Assembly (NCBI GenBank): GCA_937996235.1
Contig: CALKVK010000035.1
Location: 248,001 to 312,000, forward strand
Direction of reading: 5' to 3'
From: an uncultured bacterium
GTDB lineage: Bacteria > Planctomycetota > JAJSAM01 > JAJVHW01
DNA length: 64,000 nucleotides
Position 1 is the first letter of the stretch. Each line of letters opens with the position of its first letter. The notes under the pieces were generated by a model. The model did not search any database, was not told the DNA's origin, and saw only the letters and a list, made by a program, of their open reading frames with translations. Shown piece after piece: positions 28,666-37,992 of the stretch. Position numbers and translations under genes: made by a program.

Positions 28666-30291
28666 GTGCGGCGTCTGCACCACCTCGTCGCCCCGTTCCT
28701 CATCGCGCTCGTCGTGTGGATCCTGCTGCAGCGCTGCTCGGAGCCGGCGGCGGACGACGGTGCGCGCCCGGCCGCCGACATGACGACCGCCACCGTGGAG
28801 ACGGAGCGATCGGACACCGAGCGCGCGCACGTCCAGGCCGAGGCTCCCGCCACGACGGCCGCCGGACACACGGGCGACGACGACGCGGCCGACGACGCGG
28901 CGTCGCCGGATGCGTCGACGCTCGACGTCCTCGTCCTGGACCCGGAGGGGCTGCCCTTCGAAGGTGCCACCGTGGGCGTCGCCGACGCAACCGGCGTCGC
29001 CGAGTTCCGCGCGACGACGGACTCGGCCGGGCGCGCGCACCCACCCGACCGCGACGCAGACGAGGTGCGCGTGGGTGTGCACGCAGACGGCTTCGCGCCG
29101 TGGGTCTCGGACGCGATCCCGCGCGACGCGCGGGCGGCGCGGATCGTCGCGCAGCTCGCGCCCGGCGGCGAGATCGCCGGAGTCGTCGTCGCGGCGGACG
29201 GCGTCACCCCGGTCGCGGACGTCGAGGTGCGCGCATGGCACACCTCCGACGACCAGGTCGCCGGATACCTGCTCTGGACGCTGAACGAACGGCGCGCCCG
29301 TACCGACGTCTCGGGCGCGTTCCGGCTGCGCGCGCTCGCCCCAGGAGACGTCTCGCTGGAGGCGCGCGTGCAGTGGGAGCAGCCACGGGCGGGGCGTGCG
29401 CTCGCCACGGCTGCGACCGGGACCACAGGGGTGCGTCTCGCGCTCTGGCGCACGATCACGGTGCGCTTCGTCCCGTACGACGCGGCGACCGGCGGCGCGC
29501 TGCGCACGCTGCGGATGCGCGTCGTGGAACTGACGGGCGACGGTCCGCGCCAGATCTACGAGAGCGCCGCGCTGCGCGTTCCGGACGATCCACCCCCACC
29601 GCGCCCCGTGCCGGACCGCGGCGTCGACGTCTGGGGTCACCGAACGCGCAGCTTCCAGGTGCTCGCGATCGGCTACGCGGCGAGCGAACCCGTCGTCGTG
29701 GACGCGAGCCAGGGCGGCCTGGAGCAGGATGTCCGCGTGCCGCTGCAGCCGGACGGCAGCACGACCGCGCGCGTTCGCCTGCGCGTCGCGGGGCGGACCG
29801 GCGCGGTTCCCGACGAGTTGTGGGTCTTCGAGGTCTCACCGGGCAGGACCGGCTGGTCGGGTCGCCGGCTGCGGCCGGTGTCCGGGTGGGTGGAGATGGA
29901 GGTGATGCCTGGGCATGTCGCGCTGACGGTGGGCAACGCGCCGGACGGCACCACTCGCGACACGCCGTGGCTCGCGACCGAGATCGAGTTGGAGATCGCT
30001 CCGGGCGATGTCGCGGAGCGCTCGGTCGTGCTCGATGCGGGCGGGTTCGTGCGCGTGCGCGCGGACGAGGGGGGCGACCTGCGCTGCCCCGACCGCGTGC
30101 TGCGCGACGGTGCCGAGATCCGCGCGACGTTCCTCCTCGGTCACGACGAGGAGCGGAGCTGCGGCACGTCGCCCGTGCTCGCGCCGGGTCGCTACGTGCT
30201 GGAGTTCCGGCGCGACGACGGCGGAAGCGACACGGTGCCGTGCGTCGTCGACGCGTTCCGCACGACCGACGTCACCGCCCCGCCGCGCTGA
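28666..30291 (+). CDS. membrane-anchored protein with carboxypeptidase-regulatory-like beta-sandwich repeats
   Basis: 541 aa from GTG 28666. An N-terminal signal-anchor (LVAPFLIALVVWILLQ) is followed by an Asp/Ala/Thr-rich linker (to about 80). Several beta-sandwich modules resembling carboxypeptidase regulatory/SpaA-type repeats follow (LDVLVLDPEGLPFEGATVGV, GEIAGVVVAADGVTPVADVE, RTDVSGAFRLRALAPGD). No catalytic site is seen. The protein would project from the membrane. Its architecture parallels the protein at 48556-49971, and both genes are predicted leaderless. It converges on the GNAT-methyltransferase gene, 9 nt away. Confidence 0.7.
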   Translation: MRRLHHLVAPFLIALVVWILLQRCSEPAADDGARPAADMTTATVETERSDTERAHVQAEAPATTAAGHTGDDDAADDAASPDASTLDVLVLDPEGLPFEGATVGVADATGVAEFRATTDSAGRAHPPDRDADEVRVGVHADGFAPWVSDAIPRDARAARIVAQLAPGGEIAGVVVAADGVTPVADVEVRAWHTSDDQVAGYLLWTLNERRARTDVSGAFRLRALAPGDVSLEARVQWEQPRAGRALATAATGTTGVRLALWRTITVRFVPYDAATGGALRTLRMRVVELTGDGPRQIYESAALRVPDDPPPPRPVPDRGVDVWGHRTRSFQVLAIGYAASEPVVVDASQGGLEQDVRVPLQPDGSTTARVRLRVAGRTGAVPDELWVFEVSPGRTGWSGRRLRPVSGWVEMEVMPGHVALTVGNAPDGTTRDTPWLATEIELEIAPGDVAERSVVLDAGGFVRVRADEGGDLRCPDRVLRDGAEIRATFLLGHDEERSCGTSPVLAPGRYVLEFRRDDGGSDTVPCVVDAFRTTDVTAPPR

Positions 30292-30300
30292 GTGCGCACG

Positions 30301-31560
30301 TCAGGACGGCGCACGCGCCTGCAGGAACACGTCCTCGCCGGGCGGCGGCGTGTCGGGCGCGCCGAGGCCCGCCGAGAGCTGCACGTCCTCGAAGCCGCGG
30401 GCACGCCACCAGTCACGCAGCTCGTCGGGCTCCCAGACGCGCGTCGTGCCGACGCGTTCGAGCGGCGGCTCGGCGCCGGCCACGAGCATGTGGAAGCGCG
30501 CGAGGCGCACGCCATCCGGTGCACGCGGCAGGTCGAACTCGACGAAGCGCACGAACGCCAGTCGCCGCCCCTCGTGCTCGCGGACGAGCAGCGGCATGTA
30601 CGGGTTGCCCGACGCGGCGCGCACGCCGAGCGCCTTGAGTCCGAGGAGCAGCGTGCCCCCCGGACGCAGCAGCTCGCGGGCGGCGGCGGCAGCGCGGCGC
30701 GCCTCGTCCTCGCCGAGCACCTGCGGCCAGACGTTCCCGAGCGCGATGACCGCGTCGAACGGCGCCGCCGCACGGAGCGCCGCCGTCACGTCGTCGCCGA
30801 AGGCCCACGCGTGGAGTCCCGCGTCGCCGCCGAGCAGCGTGCGTGCCTGCCCGAGCATGTCGGGCGACGGGTCCGCACCGTGCGCGTCGAAGCCCTCGGC
30901 ACGCAGCGCGTGGACGTGGCGCCCGGTGCCGCAGCCGACGTCGAGCACGCGCCGTGCGCCGGCCGCGCGCAGGCGCGCGACGAGCCCGGGCAGCTCGCGT
31001 GCGAGACGGCCGGGCCAGTCCACGAACACGTCGTAGAGATCCGCCACGCGCCCGCGGATTCCGCGCGCTGCGGCGACGGCGTCATCGCCCGGCGCGACCG
31101 CGCGGCGCAGGTGCACGCTGCGGCCGCACTCCTCGAAGCCGAGTGCGTGGTGTGCGCGCAGCGACTCTTCGTTGTCGGGCTCCGCGTCCGACGCGAACTC
31201 CGCGGCGCCGTTAGCGCGCGCCCACGCGAGCGCCGCGTCGACGAGGGCGCGGCCGATCCCGCGCCGTCGGAACTCCGGTGCGACCCACCAGCCCTCGAGG
31301 TAGCCGACCGGCTGCGACGTGTCACAGCCCTCGGCCACGGAACGCAGCGAGACCTCCGCGAACCCGACGAGTTCGCCCGGGCGCTCCTCGCACTCGGCGG
31401 CGAGCAGCGTCCACGGCAGTCCGCCGAGCAGCCCGCCGCGCAGGCACGCATCCACCTCGGCGAGGCTCTCGCCGAACGAGCACGCCGTGTAGAGCGCACA
31501 GCGGAGTCTCGCTGCGGCCTCGCGCTCGTCCGGCCGCACCGGCCGCACCGTGACATCCAC
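30301..31560 (-). CDS. GNAT acetyltransferase-methyltransferase fusion
   Basis: 419 aa from GTG 31560, with GGGAGGCGG upstream; this start sits at the natural beginning of the GNAT fold (VDVTVRPVRPDE). The GNAT domain spans about 1-150, with the acetyl-CoA motif RRRGIGRALVDAAL. The class I SAM methyltransferase domain spans about 170-380, with RVLDVGCGTGRHVHAL and GADPSPDMLGQA. Both domains look complete, suggesting one small-molecule substrate is both acetylated and methylated, or two steps are linked. The substrate is unknown. The C-terminal part resembles Methyltransf_25-type small-molecule enzymes. Confidence 0.75.
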   Translation of the reverse strand: MDVTVRPVRPDEREAAARLRCALYTACSFGESLAEVDACLRGGLLGGLPWTLLAAECEERPGELVGFAEVSLRSVAEGCDTSQPVGYLEGWWVAPEFRRRGIGRALVDAALAWARANGAAEFASDAEPDNEESLRAHHALGFEECGRSVHLRRAVAPGDDAVAAARGIRGRVADLYDVFVDWPGRLARELPGLVARLRAAGARRVLDVGCGTGRHVHALRAEGFDAHGADPSPDMLGQARTLLGGDAGLHAWAFGDDVTAALRAAAPFDAVIALGNVWPQVLGEDEARRAAAAARELLRPGGTLLLGLKALGVRAASGNPYMPLLVREHEGRRLAFVRFVEFDLPRAPDGVRLARFHMLVAGAEPPLERVGTTRVWEPDELRDWWRARGFEDVQLSAGLGAPDTPPPGEDVFLQARAPS

Positions 31561-31733
31561 GTCCGCCTCCCGTCCCGCGTGGCGTCGCGCGGAGTGCCCC
31601 GCGCGCGCAACCCGCTTCTCCTCAAGTGCTAGCGAGCGCATTCCCGATCACCGAACAGAACTCTCCGCCGACGAGCAGCGGTTGCCGGGAGCGGATGTTC
31701 GCGCCGTCGCACGGCCACTCCCCGGAGGCCCCA

Positions 31734-32312
31734 ATGCCCTGCGCTCCCATCGCTGTGGCGTACGGTCTCCGCGCGCGACGCCCGACCGCACGACGCGGCG
31801 CGGGAGGCTTCACGCTCATCGAGACCTCCGTCGCGCTCGCGGTGCTCGCCATCGGTGCGCTCGCCGTGCTCGGCACGATGGTCTACAGCCTCCAGCTCGA
31901 CGCGATGAACCGTGAGACGACGGTCGCGACGCAGGCGGCGCGCCGCGTGGTCGAGGAGATCCGGGCATCGGATCTGCGCGACGTGCCGCGGCTCTACAAC
32001 GCCGACGCGACCGACGACCCCGACGGCCCCGGCACGGCGCCCGGCGACGTGTTCTCGGTGACGCTGCTCGAGAAGGTGATCGGGAACTCGGAGAACTGCG
32101 GGAGCGTGGTGCTCCCGTTCGACGGCGACGGTGTCATCCGCGAGACGGCGAACATCCCCGAGCTCGGGTTCCCCCGCGACCTGAACGGCGACGACGTGCT
32201 CGACTCGGACGACCGCAGCGCGGACCTGCTCGCGCTGCCGGTGATCGTCCGCGTGCGTTGGCGCGGCACCACCGGCGATCGCGTCGTCTCCTACGAGACC
32301 ACGCTGCGATGA
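31734..32312 (+). CDS. type IV pilin-like/pseudopilin protein (PilV-like)
   Basis: 192 aa from ATG 31734, with GGAGG upstream. A class III signal: a basic leader ends in GAGG, then FTLIETSVALAVLAIGALAVL with Glu at mature position 5, the prepilin peptidase and methylation site. The C-terminal part has a D-x-N-G-D-D-x-x-D loop (DLNGDDVLDSDD) that resembles a calcium-binding loop. First gene of a four-gene operon whose order suggests minor pseudopilins of a type II secretion or type IV pilus system. No ATPase or secretin is in the window. Confidence 0.8.
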   Translation: MPCAPIAVAYGLRARRPTARRGAGGFTLIETSVALAVLAIGALAVLGTMVYSLQLDAMNRETTVATQAARRVVEEIRASDLRDVPRLYNADATDDPDGPGTAPGDVFSVTLLEKVIGNSENCGSVVLPFDGDGVIRETANIPELGFPRDLNGDDVLDSDDRSADLLALPVIVRVRWRGTTGDRVVSYETTLR

Positions 32313-32944
32313 GGACGCGAGGACTCCGCTCGGTCGGTCTCACGATGATCGAGATGGCGATCACCGCGACGATCACCGCGATTGCGCTCGCCGCCGTGCT
32401 CGCGAGCACCAACCGCGCGTACGGCACGTGGCGGGCGACGGTCGCGCAGACCGAGCTCGACCGGCAGGTGGCGCTCGCACTCGACCGCATCGTCGCTCAA
32501 CTCGCCGACGCCGGCTCGTCCACCATCGCCGACGCGCTCGCGGCCCCGGACGGCGGCTCGTCGATCACGTTCCGCCGACGCGAGGGGTACTCGGGGAGCG
32601 CCGTGACGTGGAGCGAGACCACGACCATCACGCAGCAGGCGGATCCGGCGGACCCCGCGAACGGGCTCGACGACGACGGCGACGGCACGATCGACGAGGG
32701 CGAGGTCGTCCTCGACGTCACCGGCTCCACGCCCGTCGTGCTCGTCCGCAACGTCGCGGCGTTCCTCGACGGCGAGACCGACGACGACACGGACGAGAAC
32801 GGCAACGGACTCGTGGACGAGACCGGGCTCTCGTTCGAACGCGTCGGCTCGCGCGTGATCGTGCGGCTCACGCTCACCCGGCTGGACGCCGACGGGCAGC
32901 GCGTGACGCGCTCGGGCGAGAGCTCGGTGCGCATCTACGACTGA
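32309..32944 (+). CDS. pseudopilin (PilW/GspJ-like) with calcium-loop-like repeats
   Basis: 211 aa from ATG 32309, which overlaps the previous stop in ATGA. The N-terminus SVG-LTMIEMAITATITAIALAAVL is a prepilin signal with Glu5. Two acidic loops, GLDDDGDGTIDEGE and TDENGNGLVDETG, resemble thrombospondin type 3 or dockerin-like Ca2+-binding loops. PilW/GspJ-type proteins sit at the tip of the pseudopilus. Translationally coupled to the PilV-like gene. Confidence 0.8.
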   Translation: MRTRGLRSVGLTMIEMAITATITAIALAAVLASTNRAYGTWRATVAQTELDRQVALALDRIVAQLADAGSSTIADALAAPDGGSSITFRRREGYSGSAVTWSETTTITQQADPADPANGLDDDGDGTIDEGEVVLDVTGSTPVVLVRNVAAFLDGETDDDTDENGNGLVDETGLSFERVGSRVIVRLTLTRLDADGQRVTRSGESSVRIYD

Positions 32945-32962
32945 GCGGAGCGAGGAGGCCCC

Positions 32963-34396
32963 ATGCACACGACACGACCGGTGCGCACGCCCTCGCGGCG
33001 CGGTGCGGCGCTGTACGTCGTGCTCGTCGCGACGCTCGTGTTCGTCGGCATGACGCTCGCCATGATCACGGTCGGCCTCTCGACCAAGCGCGAGCGCGAG
33101 GAGTCCATCCACCATGCGCAGCGCCGCCTCCTCGCGGAGGCGGGACTCGCCGACTCGCTCGTGAAGCTCACGGCGGGCGGCAGCGGCGTGCTCGGGAGCG
33201 TCGGCTCGCCGGTCGCGTTCGGCTCCGGCGCGTACTACGTCGACGTGACGGACCATGGCGACCAGACCTTCACGATCGAGTCCACCGGTGTCGTGGGCGG
33301 GGTGGCGCGGCGCGTCCGCTGCGTCGCGCGCGACTCGACGCTCGCCCTCTTCGACCACGCGATCTTCGCGGGCAACTCGGACCGCGACCCCACGTACTCG
33401 CTGAACCTCGGCGGCAGCGGGACGGAGGCCGACGACATCACGGGCGACCTCTACAGCGGCGGCGACATGGCCCTCGGCGGCGACGCGACGGTGGCGGGCA
33501 CGGTGCGTGCGGCCGGGAGCATCAGCGGCACGTCGGGCGAGGAGGGCGTCGCGCAGTCGGCACCCGACATCGGCGCGATGCAGTACGAGACCAACCACGA
33601 CATCGACGTGGCGGGCGCGTTCGCCACGGGCAGCCCGACGTACGCGGCCAACGCACTCGGTGGTTCGGCGTGGCAGCTGCCCGAGGACAACCCGGCGCAC
33701 ATCTTCCGCATGAACCCGAGCGACCGCTCGGCGGAGTACCTGAGCACGGCGAAGAACGACTACTTCCTGGAGGACCCGTACGAGCGGGTCTCGTCGAGCT
33801 CGACGGTCTCGCCGGGCAGTGCGACACAACTGACGCTCACCGGCGTCGGAGGCGAACCCGGCGCGAGCAGCAACGGGAAGGTCTTCTACATCGACGGCAA
33901 CCTGTGGCTGCACAACCTGTCGCTGTTCAGCCTCGCGCTCAAACACGACGCGGGCGGCACGCGCGTCACGTTCGTGGTGAAGGGCAACATCTACTTCTCC
34001 GACAACCTGCTGCTCACGAACAAGAACCAGGACGGCGTCGCGTTCATCGCGATCAAGGACTCCGCGGTGGCGGACTCCGGGAACATCTACTTCGGCGACT
34101 CCGTGTTCGGGACGCTCGAGGAGATGGACGCGTTCATGTACGCGGAGAACGACTTCATCGACCGCAACCTCTCGGCGGCCGGCTCGTCGGTGATCAAGGT
34201 GCTCGGCATGATGTCGGCCGGCAACCAGGTCAACGTGCAGCGCGACAACGGCGTGCACCACACGAAGCTCGAGCTGACGTTCGACCCGCGCATCGCGAAC
34301 GGGTCCCTGGAGCTGCCGGGCCTGCCGCGCGTCCACCGCAGCGGCACGGTGCGGACCATGGAGGTCCTCTCCGTGTTCGAGGTCGAGGCGCCGTGA
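32963..34396 (+). CDS. PilX-like exported protein with a large beta-rich domain
   Basis: 477 aa from ATG 32963, with AGGAGG upstream. The N-terminus has RRGAALYVVLVATLVFVGMTLAMITV, the GxAL-type helix of PilX/tight-adherence-like minor components without the Glu5 pilin motif. The long C-terminal region (about 100-470) is rich in Gly, Ser, Thr and Asn, with repetitive short strands (GDLYSGGDMALGGDATVAG) suggesting a right-handed beta-helix. Third gene of the pseudopilin operon; the next start overlaps its stop. Confidence 0.7.
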   Translation: MHTTRPVRTPSRRGAALYVVLVATLVFVGMTLAMITVGLSTKREREESIHHAQRRLLAEAGLADSLVKLTAGGSGVLGSVGSPVAFGSGAYYVDVTDHGDQTFTIESTGVVGGVARRVRCVARDSTLALFDHAIFAGNSDRDPTYSLNLGGSGTEADDITGDLYSGGDMALGGDATVAGTVRAAGSISGTSGEEGVAQSAPDIGAMQYETNHDIDVAGAFATGSPTYAANALGGSAWQLPEDNPAHIFRMNPSDRSAEYLSTAKNDYFLEDPYERVSSSSTVSPGSATQLTLTGVGGEPGASSNGKVFYIDGNLWLHNLSLFSLALKHDAGGTRVTFVVKGNIYFSDNLLLTNKNQDGVAFIAIKDSAVADSGNIYFGDSVFGTLEEMDAFMYAENDFIDRNLSAAGSSVIKVLGMMSAGNQVNVQRDNGVHHTKLELTFDPRIANGSLELPGLPRVHRSGTVRTMEVLSVFEVEAP

Positions 34397-35715
34397 TGGC
34401 GCGCCGCCGCCGCCGCGTCGCACGTCACGTCGGCGCAGCTGCGCTCGTCGTGCTCGTGGCACTGGGGCGCGCACACGCGTCCGAGCGCCAGGTCGACCCC
34501 GCCGACGCCGCCGCCGTCGTGCTCGAGATGATCGCGGCCGTCCCCGAGGACGACGTCGAGGCGCGCTACGAGATCGTGGAGCGGCTGAGCGCGCTCGACC
34601 CGGAGCGCCGCCCGGCGCTCCTGGTGGCGTACGGTGCCGTGGCCGGCGACCCGCCCGGCATGCGCCGGCGTGCGCTCGTCGAGATGGTGTTCAAGCGCCT
34701 GGGTGCGGCCGCCGTGCTCGAGCTCCTGCGGCCCTACGCGGCCGCCGACGCCACACCCACGCAGCGCGCGCAGCTCTACCTGATGGTGCGCGACCTGGAC
34801 CTGCCGGGCGCGCTGCCGCTGGTGATCGACGCGGCGCTGAACACCGACCCGGCCCAGCTCGAGCGGCCGTTCGTGCTGCGCGGGCTGCGCGGCGCCCTGG
34901 CTGCCGCGGCGCGGCGCGACGACGTGCGCGGTCCGGGACTGCGGGCGGCGGTCGAGCGCGCGCCGCGGCGCGTCCAGGAGACGCTCCTCGACGTCATCGC
35001 CGAGGTCGATCCGACGTTCGGGACGCGATCGCTCTCCGCGCTGCTCGGGGTCGAGTCGGCGCTGGACCGCGACGTCGTCGGCCGGCTGCTGCGGATGCCG
35101 TTGCGCCGGGAGCGGCCGCTCGCCGCCGGTGCCGACGAGGCCCTCGTCCGGATGCTCGCCGACGCCGACCCGGCCGGGCGCCGCCTGGCGGCGCTGGCCA
35201 TCGCCCGCTTCGGCGTCGCGGCGCAGGCGCCCCGCCTGGTCGAGCTGCTGGCGGACCCCGACCCCGCGGTGGGACGCGCGGCCCACCGTGCGCTCGAGAG
35301 TCTGTCCGGAACCCACCTGCAGCCCACACAGGAGCTGTGGACGGCGTGGCTCGAGGCGGAGGACACCTGGAGCGCGCAGCACCTCGACGAGACGCTCACG
35401 GCCGCGCGGGAAGGGGAGCGCTTCGCGCGCCTGCGTGCGCTGACGACGCTGGGCCGGCACCCGTACCTCGCGGAGGCGATCGTCCCGCAGGTCGGCGCCG
35501 CGCTCAACGCCGAGGACGCGGCCGTGCGCCGTGCGGCGTGCGTCGCGCTCGGCGCGCTGCGCTCTCCGACGGCGCTCCGCGCGCTGCTGGAACGCACGGA
35601 GGACGCCGACGCGACGGTCGTCGCCGCGGCCTCCGCGGCGCTCGAACGGATCAGCGGGCTCGACGCGCCGAAGCGTGCGGCCGACTGGGTGACGCTGCTC
35701 GCCGAGAGACGCTGA
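34396..35715 (+). CDS. exported HEAT-repeat protein of the pseudopilin operon
   Basis: 439 aa from ATG 34396, whose A is also the last base of the preceding TGA. A basic N-terminus and signal peptide (VGAAALVVLVALGRAHA) are followed by helical HEAT-like repeats throughout (LVRMLADADPAGRRLAALAIARFG, VGAALNAEDAAVRRAACVALGALRS). No catalytic motif. It lacks the HGGAYQPP start and Gly-rich linker of the 17-23 kb HEAT pair, so it is a different type. Its position suggests a periplasmic accessory to the pseudopilus genes. Confidence 0.75.
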   Translation: MARRRRRVARHVGAAALVVLVALGRAHASERQVDPADAAAVVLEMIAAVPEDDVEARYEIVERLSALDPERRPALLVAYGAVAGDPPGMRRRALVEMVFKRLGAAAVLELLRPYAAADATPTQRAQLYLMVRDLDLPGALPLVIDAALNTDPAQLERPFVLRGLRGALAAAARRDDVRGPGLRAAVERAPRRVQETLLDVIAEVDPTFGTRSLSALLGVESALDRDVVGRLLRMPLRRERPLAAGADEALVRMLADADPAGRRLAALAIARFGVAAQAPRLVELLADPDPAVGRAAHRALESLSGTHLQPTQELWTAWLEAEDTWSAQHLDETLTAAREGERFARLRALTTLGRHPYLAEAIVPQVGAALNAEDAAVRRAACVALGALRSPTALRALLERTEDADATVVAAASAALERISGLDAPKRAADWVTLLAERR

Positions 35716-35721
35716 GCGCCG

Positions 35722-36903
35722 TCAGTCCGTGCTGGTCGCGCCGCTCACGACGATCTTGGCCGTGCCGTTCTTCGTCACGTCGCCGCTCGTCGCGCGGAAC
35801 TTCGCCGAGATGACCAGCCGCGACTTCGCGCCGTCCTTGCGGATCGACGCCCCCGCCTTCGGCGGCTTGCGGAACTCGATCGTGACCTCGCCGCCGGAGG
35901 CGGACGAGAGCGCGCTCTCGATGAAGGTGCGCAGGCCCAGTTCCCCGGCCGAGTCGAACGCCAGCTTGATCGTCTTCCCGCCCTTCCGAACGTCGGAGGT
36001 CCCGCCGAACGAGCGCTCCGTCGGGTCGAGCGCCGACCAGGTCGTCTCGCCGATCTCCACGTCGAGCGTGAAGTCCTTCTGCTTCAGCTTGCCGATCTTC
36101 GAGGCCTTCACGGAGCGCGCGCCGGTGAGCGTGCCGGCGTAGGTCGGGAACGCCTCGCCGCCGCCGCCCGAACCGAGCGCGATCTGGCCGACGCCTTCGA
36201 ACGTCGCCGCGTCGCCGGCGGACAGCAGGAACGCCGTCTCCGTCGTGAACTTGTTCCACTTGCCGTCGGGGGTCAGCGTCGAGACCGTGAAGTCCGGAGC
36301 GGGGACCGTCGTCGGTCCGGCCGCGTCGTCGCTCTTCCCTGCGCCGACCGCCGCTCCGAAGAGCGCACGCGTCAGCTCGGTGCCGAAGGTCTGCGCATAC
36401 GGCGGGTTCAGCAGGTTCTGCGCCCCGCAGTAGAAGCGCTGCACCGCCGGCGCGGCCCCACCCGCGACCGAGTTGGGCGTGACGCTCACGCCTCCGCCGC
36501 CCTGGTCCACGGCCGTGATGCTCAGCGACTGCCGCCCGCTGCTGGTCTGGTCGTAGGGCTGTGCGACGGAGTCGATCGTCAGCCGCATGTCGAGCGCCTG
36601 CCCCGACCCGTTCGTCGCCTGCAGCGTGTACGTGATCCTGGGATCCGCCTCCACGTGGGCGGTGAGCGTCACGCTGACGCCGGCGGTCTGCGGCGCGAAG
36701 TCCGTGTTGCCGAGGTTCACGTCGAGCGCGCCGGTCTGCGTGTCCAACGTGAAGCTGCGGAAGAAGCTGATCCCCCCGGCGTCCGACGTGAGGTTCACGA
36801 ACACGAACGGCCCGACGTTGTACGGCGGAAGTGCGGCGTCGGCCGGCATGGCGGCGACCGCGACCAGACAGCCCAGCGCGACGGCGGAGCGGCGGAGTCC
36901 CAC
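35722..36903 (-). CDS. secreted beta-rich protein, unknown function
   Basis: 393 aa from GTG 36903, with GGAG 8-9 nt upstream. The signal peptide SAVALGCLVAVAAMPADA is followed by beta-strand-rich sequence: an intein-free N-terminal domain (about 25-220) with a single Cys (RFYCGAQN), and a C-terminal domain (about 240-393) with ARSVKASKIGKLKQKDFTLD and KAGASIRKDGAKSRLVISAKF. The C-terminal style resembles the last modules of the CAP mosaic at 14416-16692. No enzyme motif. Convergent with the HEAT gene (6 nt). Confidence 0.6.
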   Translation of the reverse strand: MGLRRSAVALGCLVAVAAMPADAALPPYNVGPFVFVNLTSDAGGISFFRSFTLDTQTGALDVNLGNTDFAPQTAGVSVTLTAHVEADPRITYTLQATNGSGQALDMRLTIDSVAQPYDQTSSGRQSLSITAVDQGGGGVSVTPNSVAGGAAPAVQRFYCGAQNLLNPPYAQTFGTELTRALFGAAVGAGKSDDAAGPTTVPAPDFTVSTLTPDGKWNKFTTETAFLLSAGDAATFEGVGQIALGSGGGGEAFPTYAGTLTGARSVKASKIGKLKQKDFTLDVEIGETTWSALDPTERSFGGTSDVRKGGKTIKLAFDSAGELGLRTFIESALSSASGGEVTIEFRKPPKAGASIRKDGAKSRLVISAKFRATSGDVTKNGTAKIVVSGATSTD

Positions 36904-36979
36904 GTTGCACTCTCCTTCCACGCCGGCGCCCGCTGCGGGAGCGCGCGACATCCGCCACGCGCGGGCGACCGGTCCAGCG

Positions 36980-37009
36980 AAGCTACCCATCCTTCCCGCC
37001 GCAGCGCAA
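36980..37009 (-). promoter_or_regulatory. candidate promoter for the secreted protein gene
   Basis: On the minus strand, TTGCGC (37004-37009), an 18-nt spacer and TAGCTT (36980-36985) lie about 77 nt before GTG 36903, giving a leader of roughly 70 nt. Confidence 0.4.
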
Positions 37010-37112
37010 CCGGGCGCTCGGCGCCGGCCGTATGCGGCGCGCGGCGTTGCTTCGCCGCAGTCTTCGCGAAGAGCACAATCCGTCGGCCGGGCCGCGACGT
37101 GGCGTGCCCGGA

Positions 37113-37988
37113 ATGGAGCGCTACGTGTCCGGCAGCCCGACGATCGAGAGTTTCGCGACGACCGGAGAGCTCCTCGCCGCAGCCGAGTCCGAGCTGCTGG
37201 CGCGCGAGGTCTGGTACGCGCTGCCGCTGGCGGTCGCGCGCACGTGCCGGGACGAGCCCGCACGGTACGCTCCGCCGCACTACGCTGCCGCCGTGCGCGA
37301 CGAAGCGGGCCGCGTCGTCGGCGTCGCGCTGATGACACCCCCGCACCGCCTGCAGCTCTACGTCGAGAGCGACGCGGCGGCGCACCTGGTGGCGGAGGAC
37401 CTCGAGCGTGGCGGATGGCGCGTCCCGGGTCTGCACGGACCCGCGCCGGCAGCCGCTGCGTTCGCTGCGGCGTGGTGCCCGGCGCGCGGCCTCCGCGCGG
37501 AGACACTGCAGCGGCTGCGTCTCTTCGAGCTGACGCGCGTCGTGCCGCCGCCGCGGCCGCGCGGCGCGATGCGCGTCGCCGGCGCTGCCGACGCCGAGTT
37601 CGTGGTGGGCTGCTACCGCGCGTTCGAGCGCGAGACGCACACGGGTCTCGCCGAGAGCCTCGAGGACGTGGCGCACGCCGCGCTGCGCGCCGGCCGCGTG
37701 TTCGTCTGGGACGACGGCGGCCCGGTCGCGCAGGCGGCGATCCAGGGCGAGACCGCGCGCGGCGCGCGCGTCGGCGCGGTCTACACGCCGCCCGAGCGGC
37801 GCCGCGGCGGCTACGCGACCGCGCTCGTCGCCGCGCTCTCGCAGCACCTGCTCGACTCCGGCCGGCGCTGGTGCTCGCTGTTCACGGATCTCGCCAACCC
37901 GATCTCGAACTCGATCTACGCGAAGATCGGCTACGTGCCGCTCGCCGATCTCGTGAACGTGGACTTCCACCCCACCGCCCCGGCGTGA
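37113..37988 (+). CDS. GNAT-family N-acetyltransferase
   Basis: 291 aa from ATG 37113. Two GNAT-like halves are visible. The N-terminal half (about 10-145) is degenerate. The C-terminal half (about 150-285) has GAVYTPPERRRGGYATALVAALSQHLL, the acetyl-CoA-binding motif, and SNSIYAKIGYVPL, the common GNAT ending. The substrate is unknown. The next gene, rsmH, starts 4 nt after its stop, so they are probably co-translated. Confidence 0.85.
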   Translation: MERYVSGSPTIESFATTGELLAAAESELLAREVWYALPLAVARTCRDEPARYAPPHYAAAVRDEAGRVVGVALMTPPHRLQLYVESDAAAHLVAEDLERGGWRVPGLHGPAPAAAAFAAAWCPARGLRAETLQRLRLFELTRVVPPPRPRGAMRVAGAADAEFVVGCYRAFERETHTGLAESLEDVAHAALRAGRVFVWDDGGPVAQAAIQGETARGARVGAVYTPPERRRGGYATALVAALSQHLLDSGRRWCSLFTDLANPISNSIYAKIGYVPLADLVNVDFHPTAPA

Positions 37989-37992
37989 GCGT

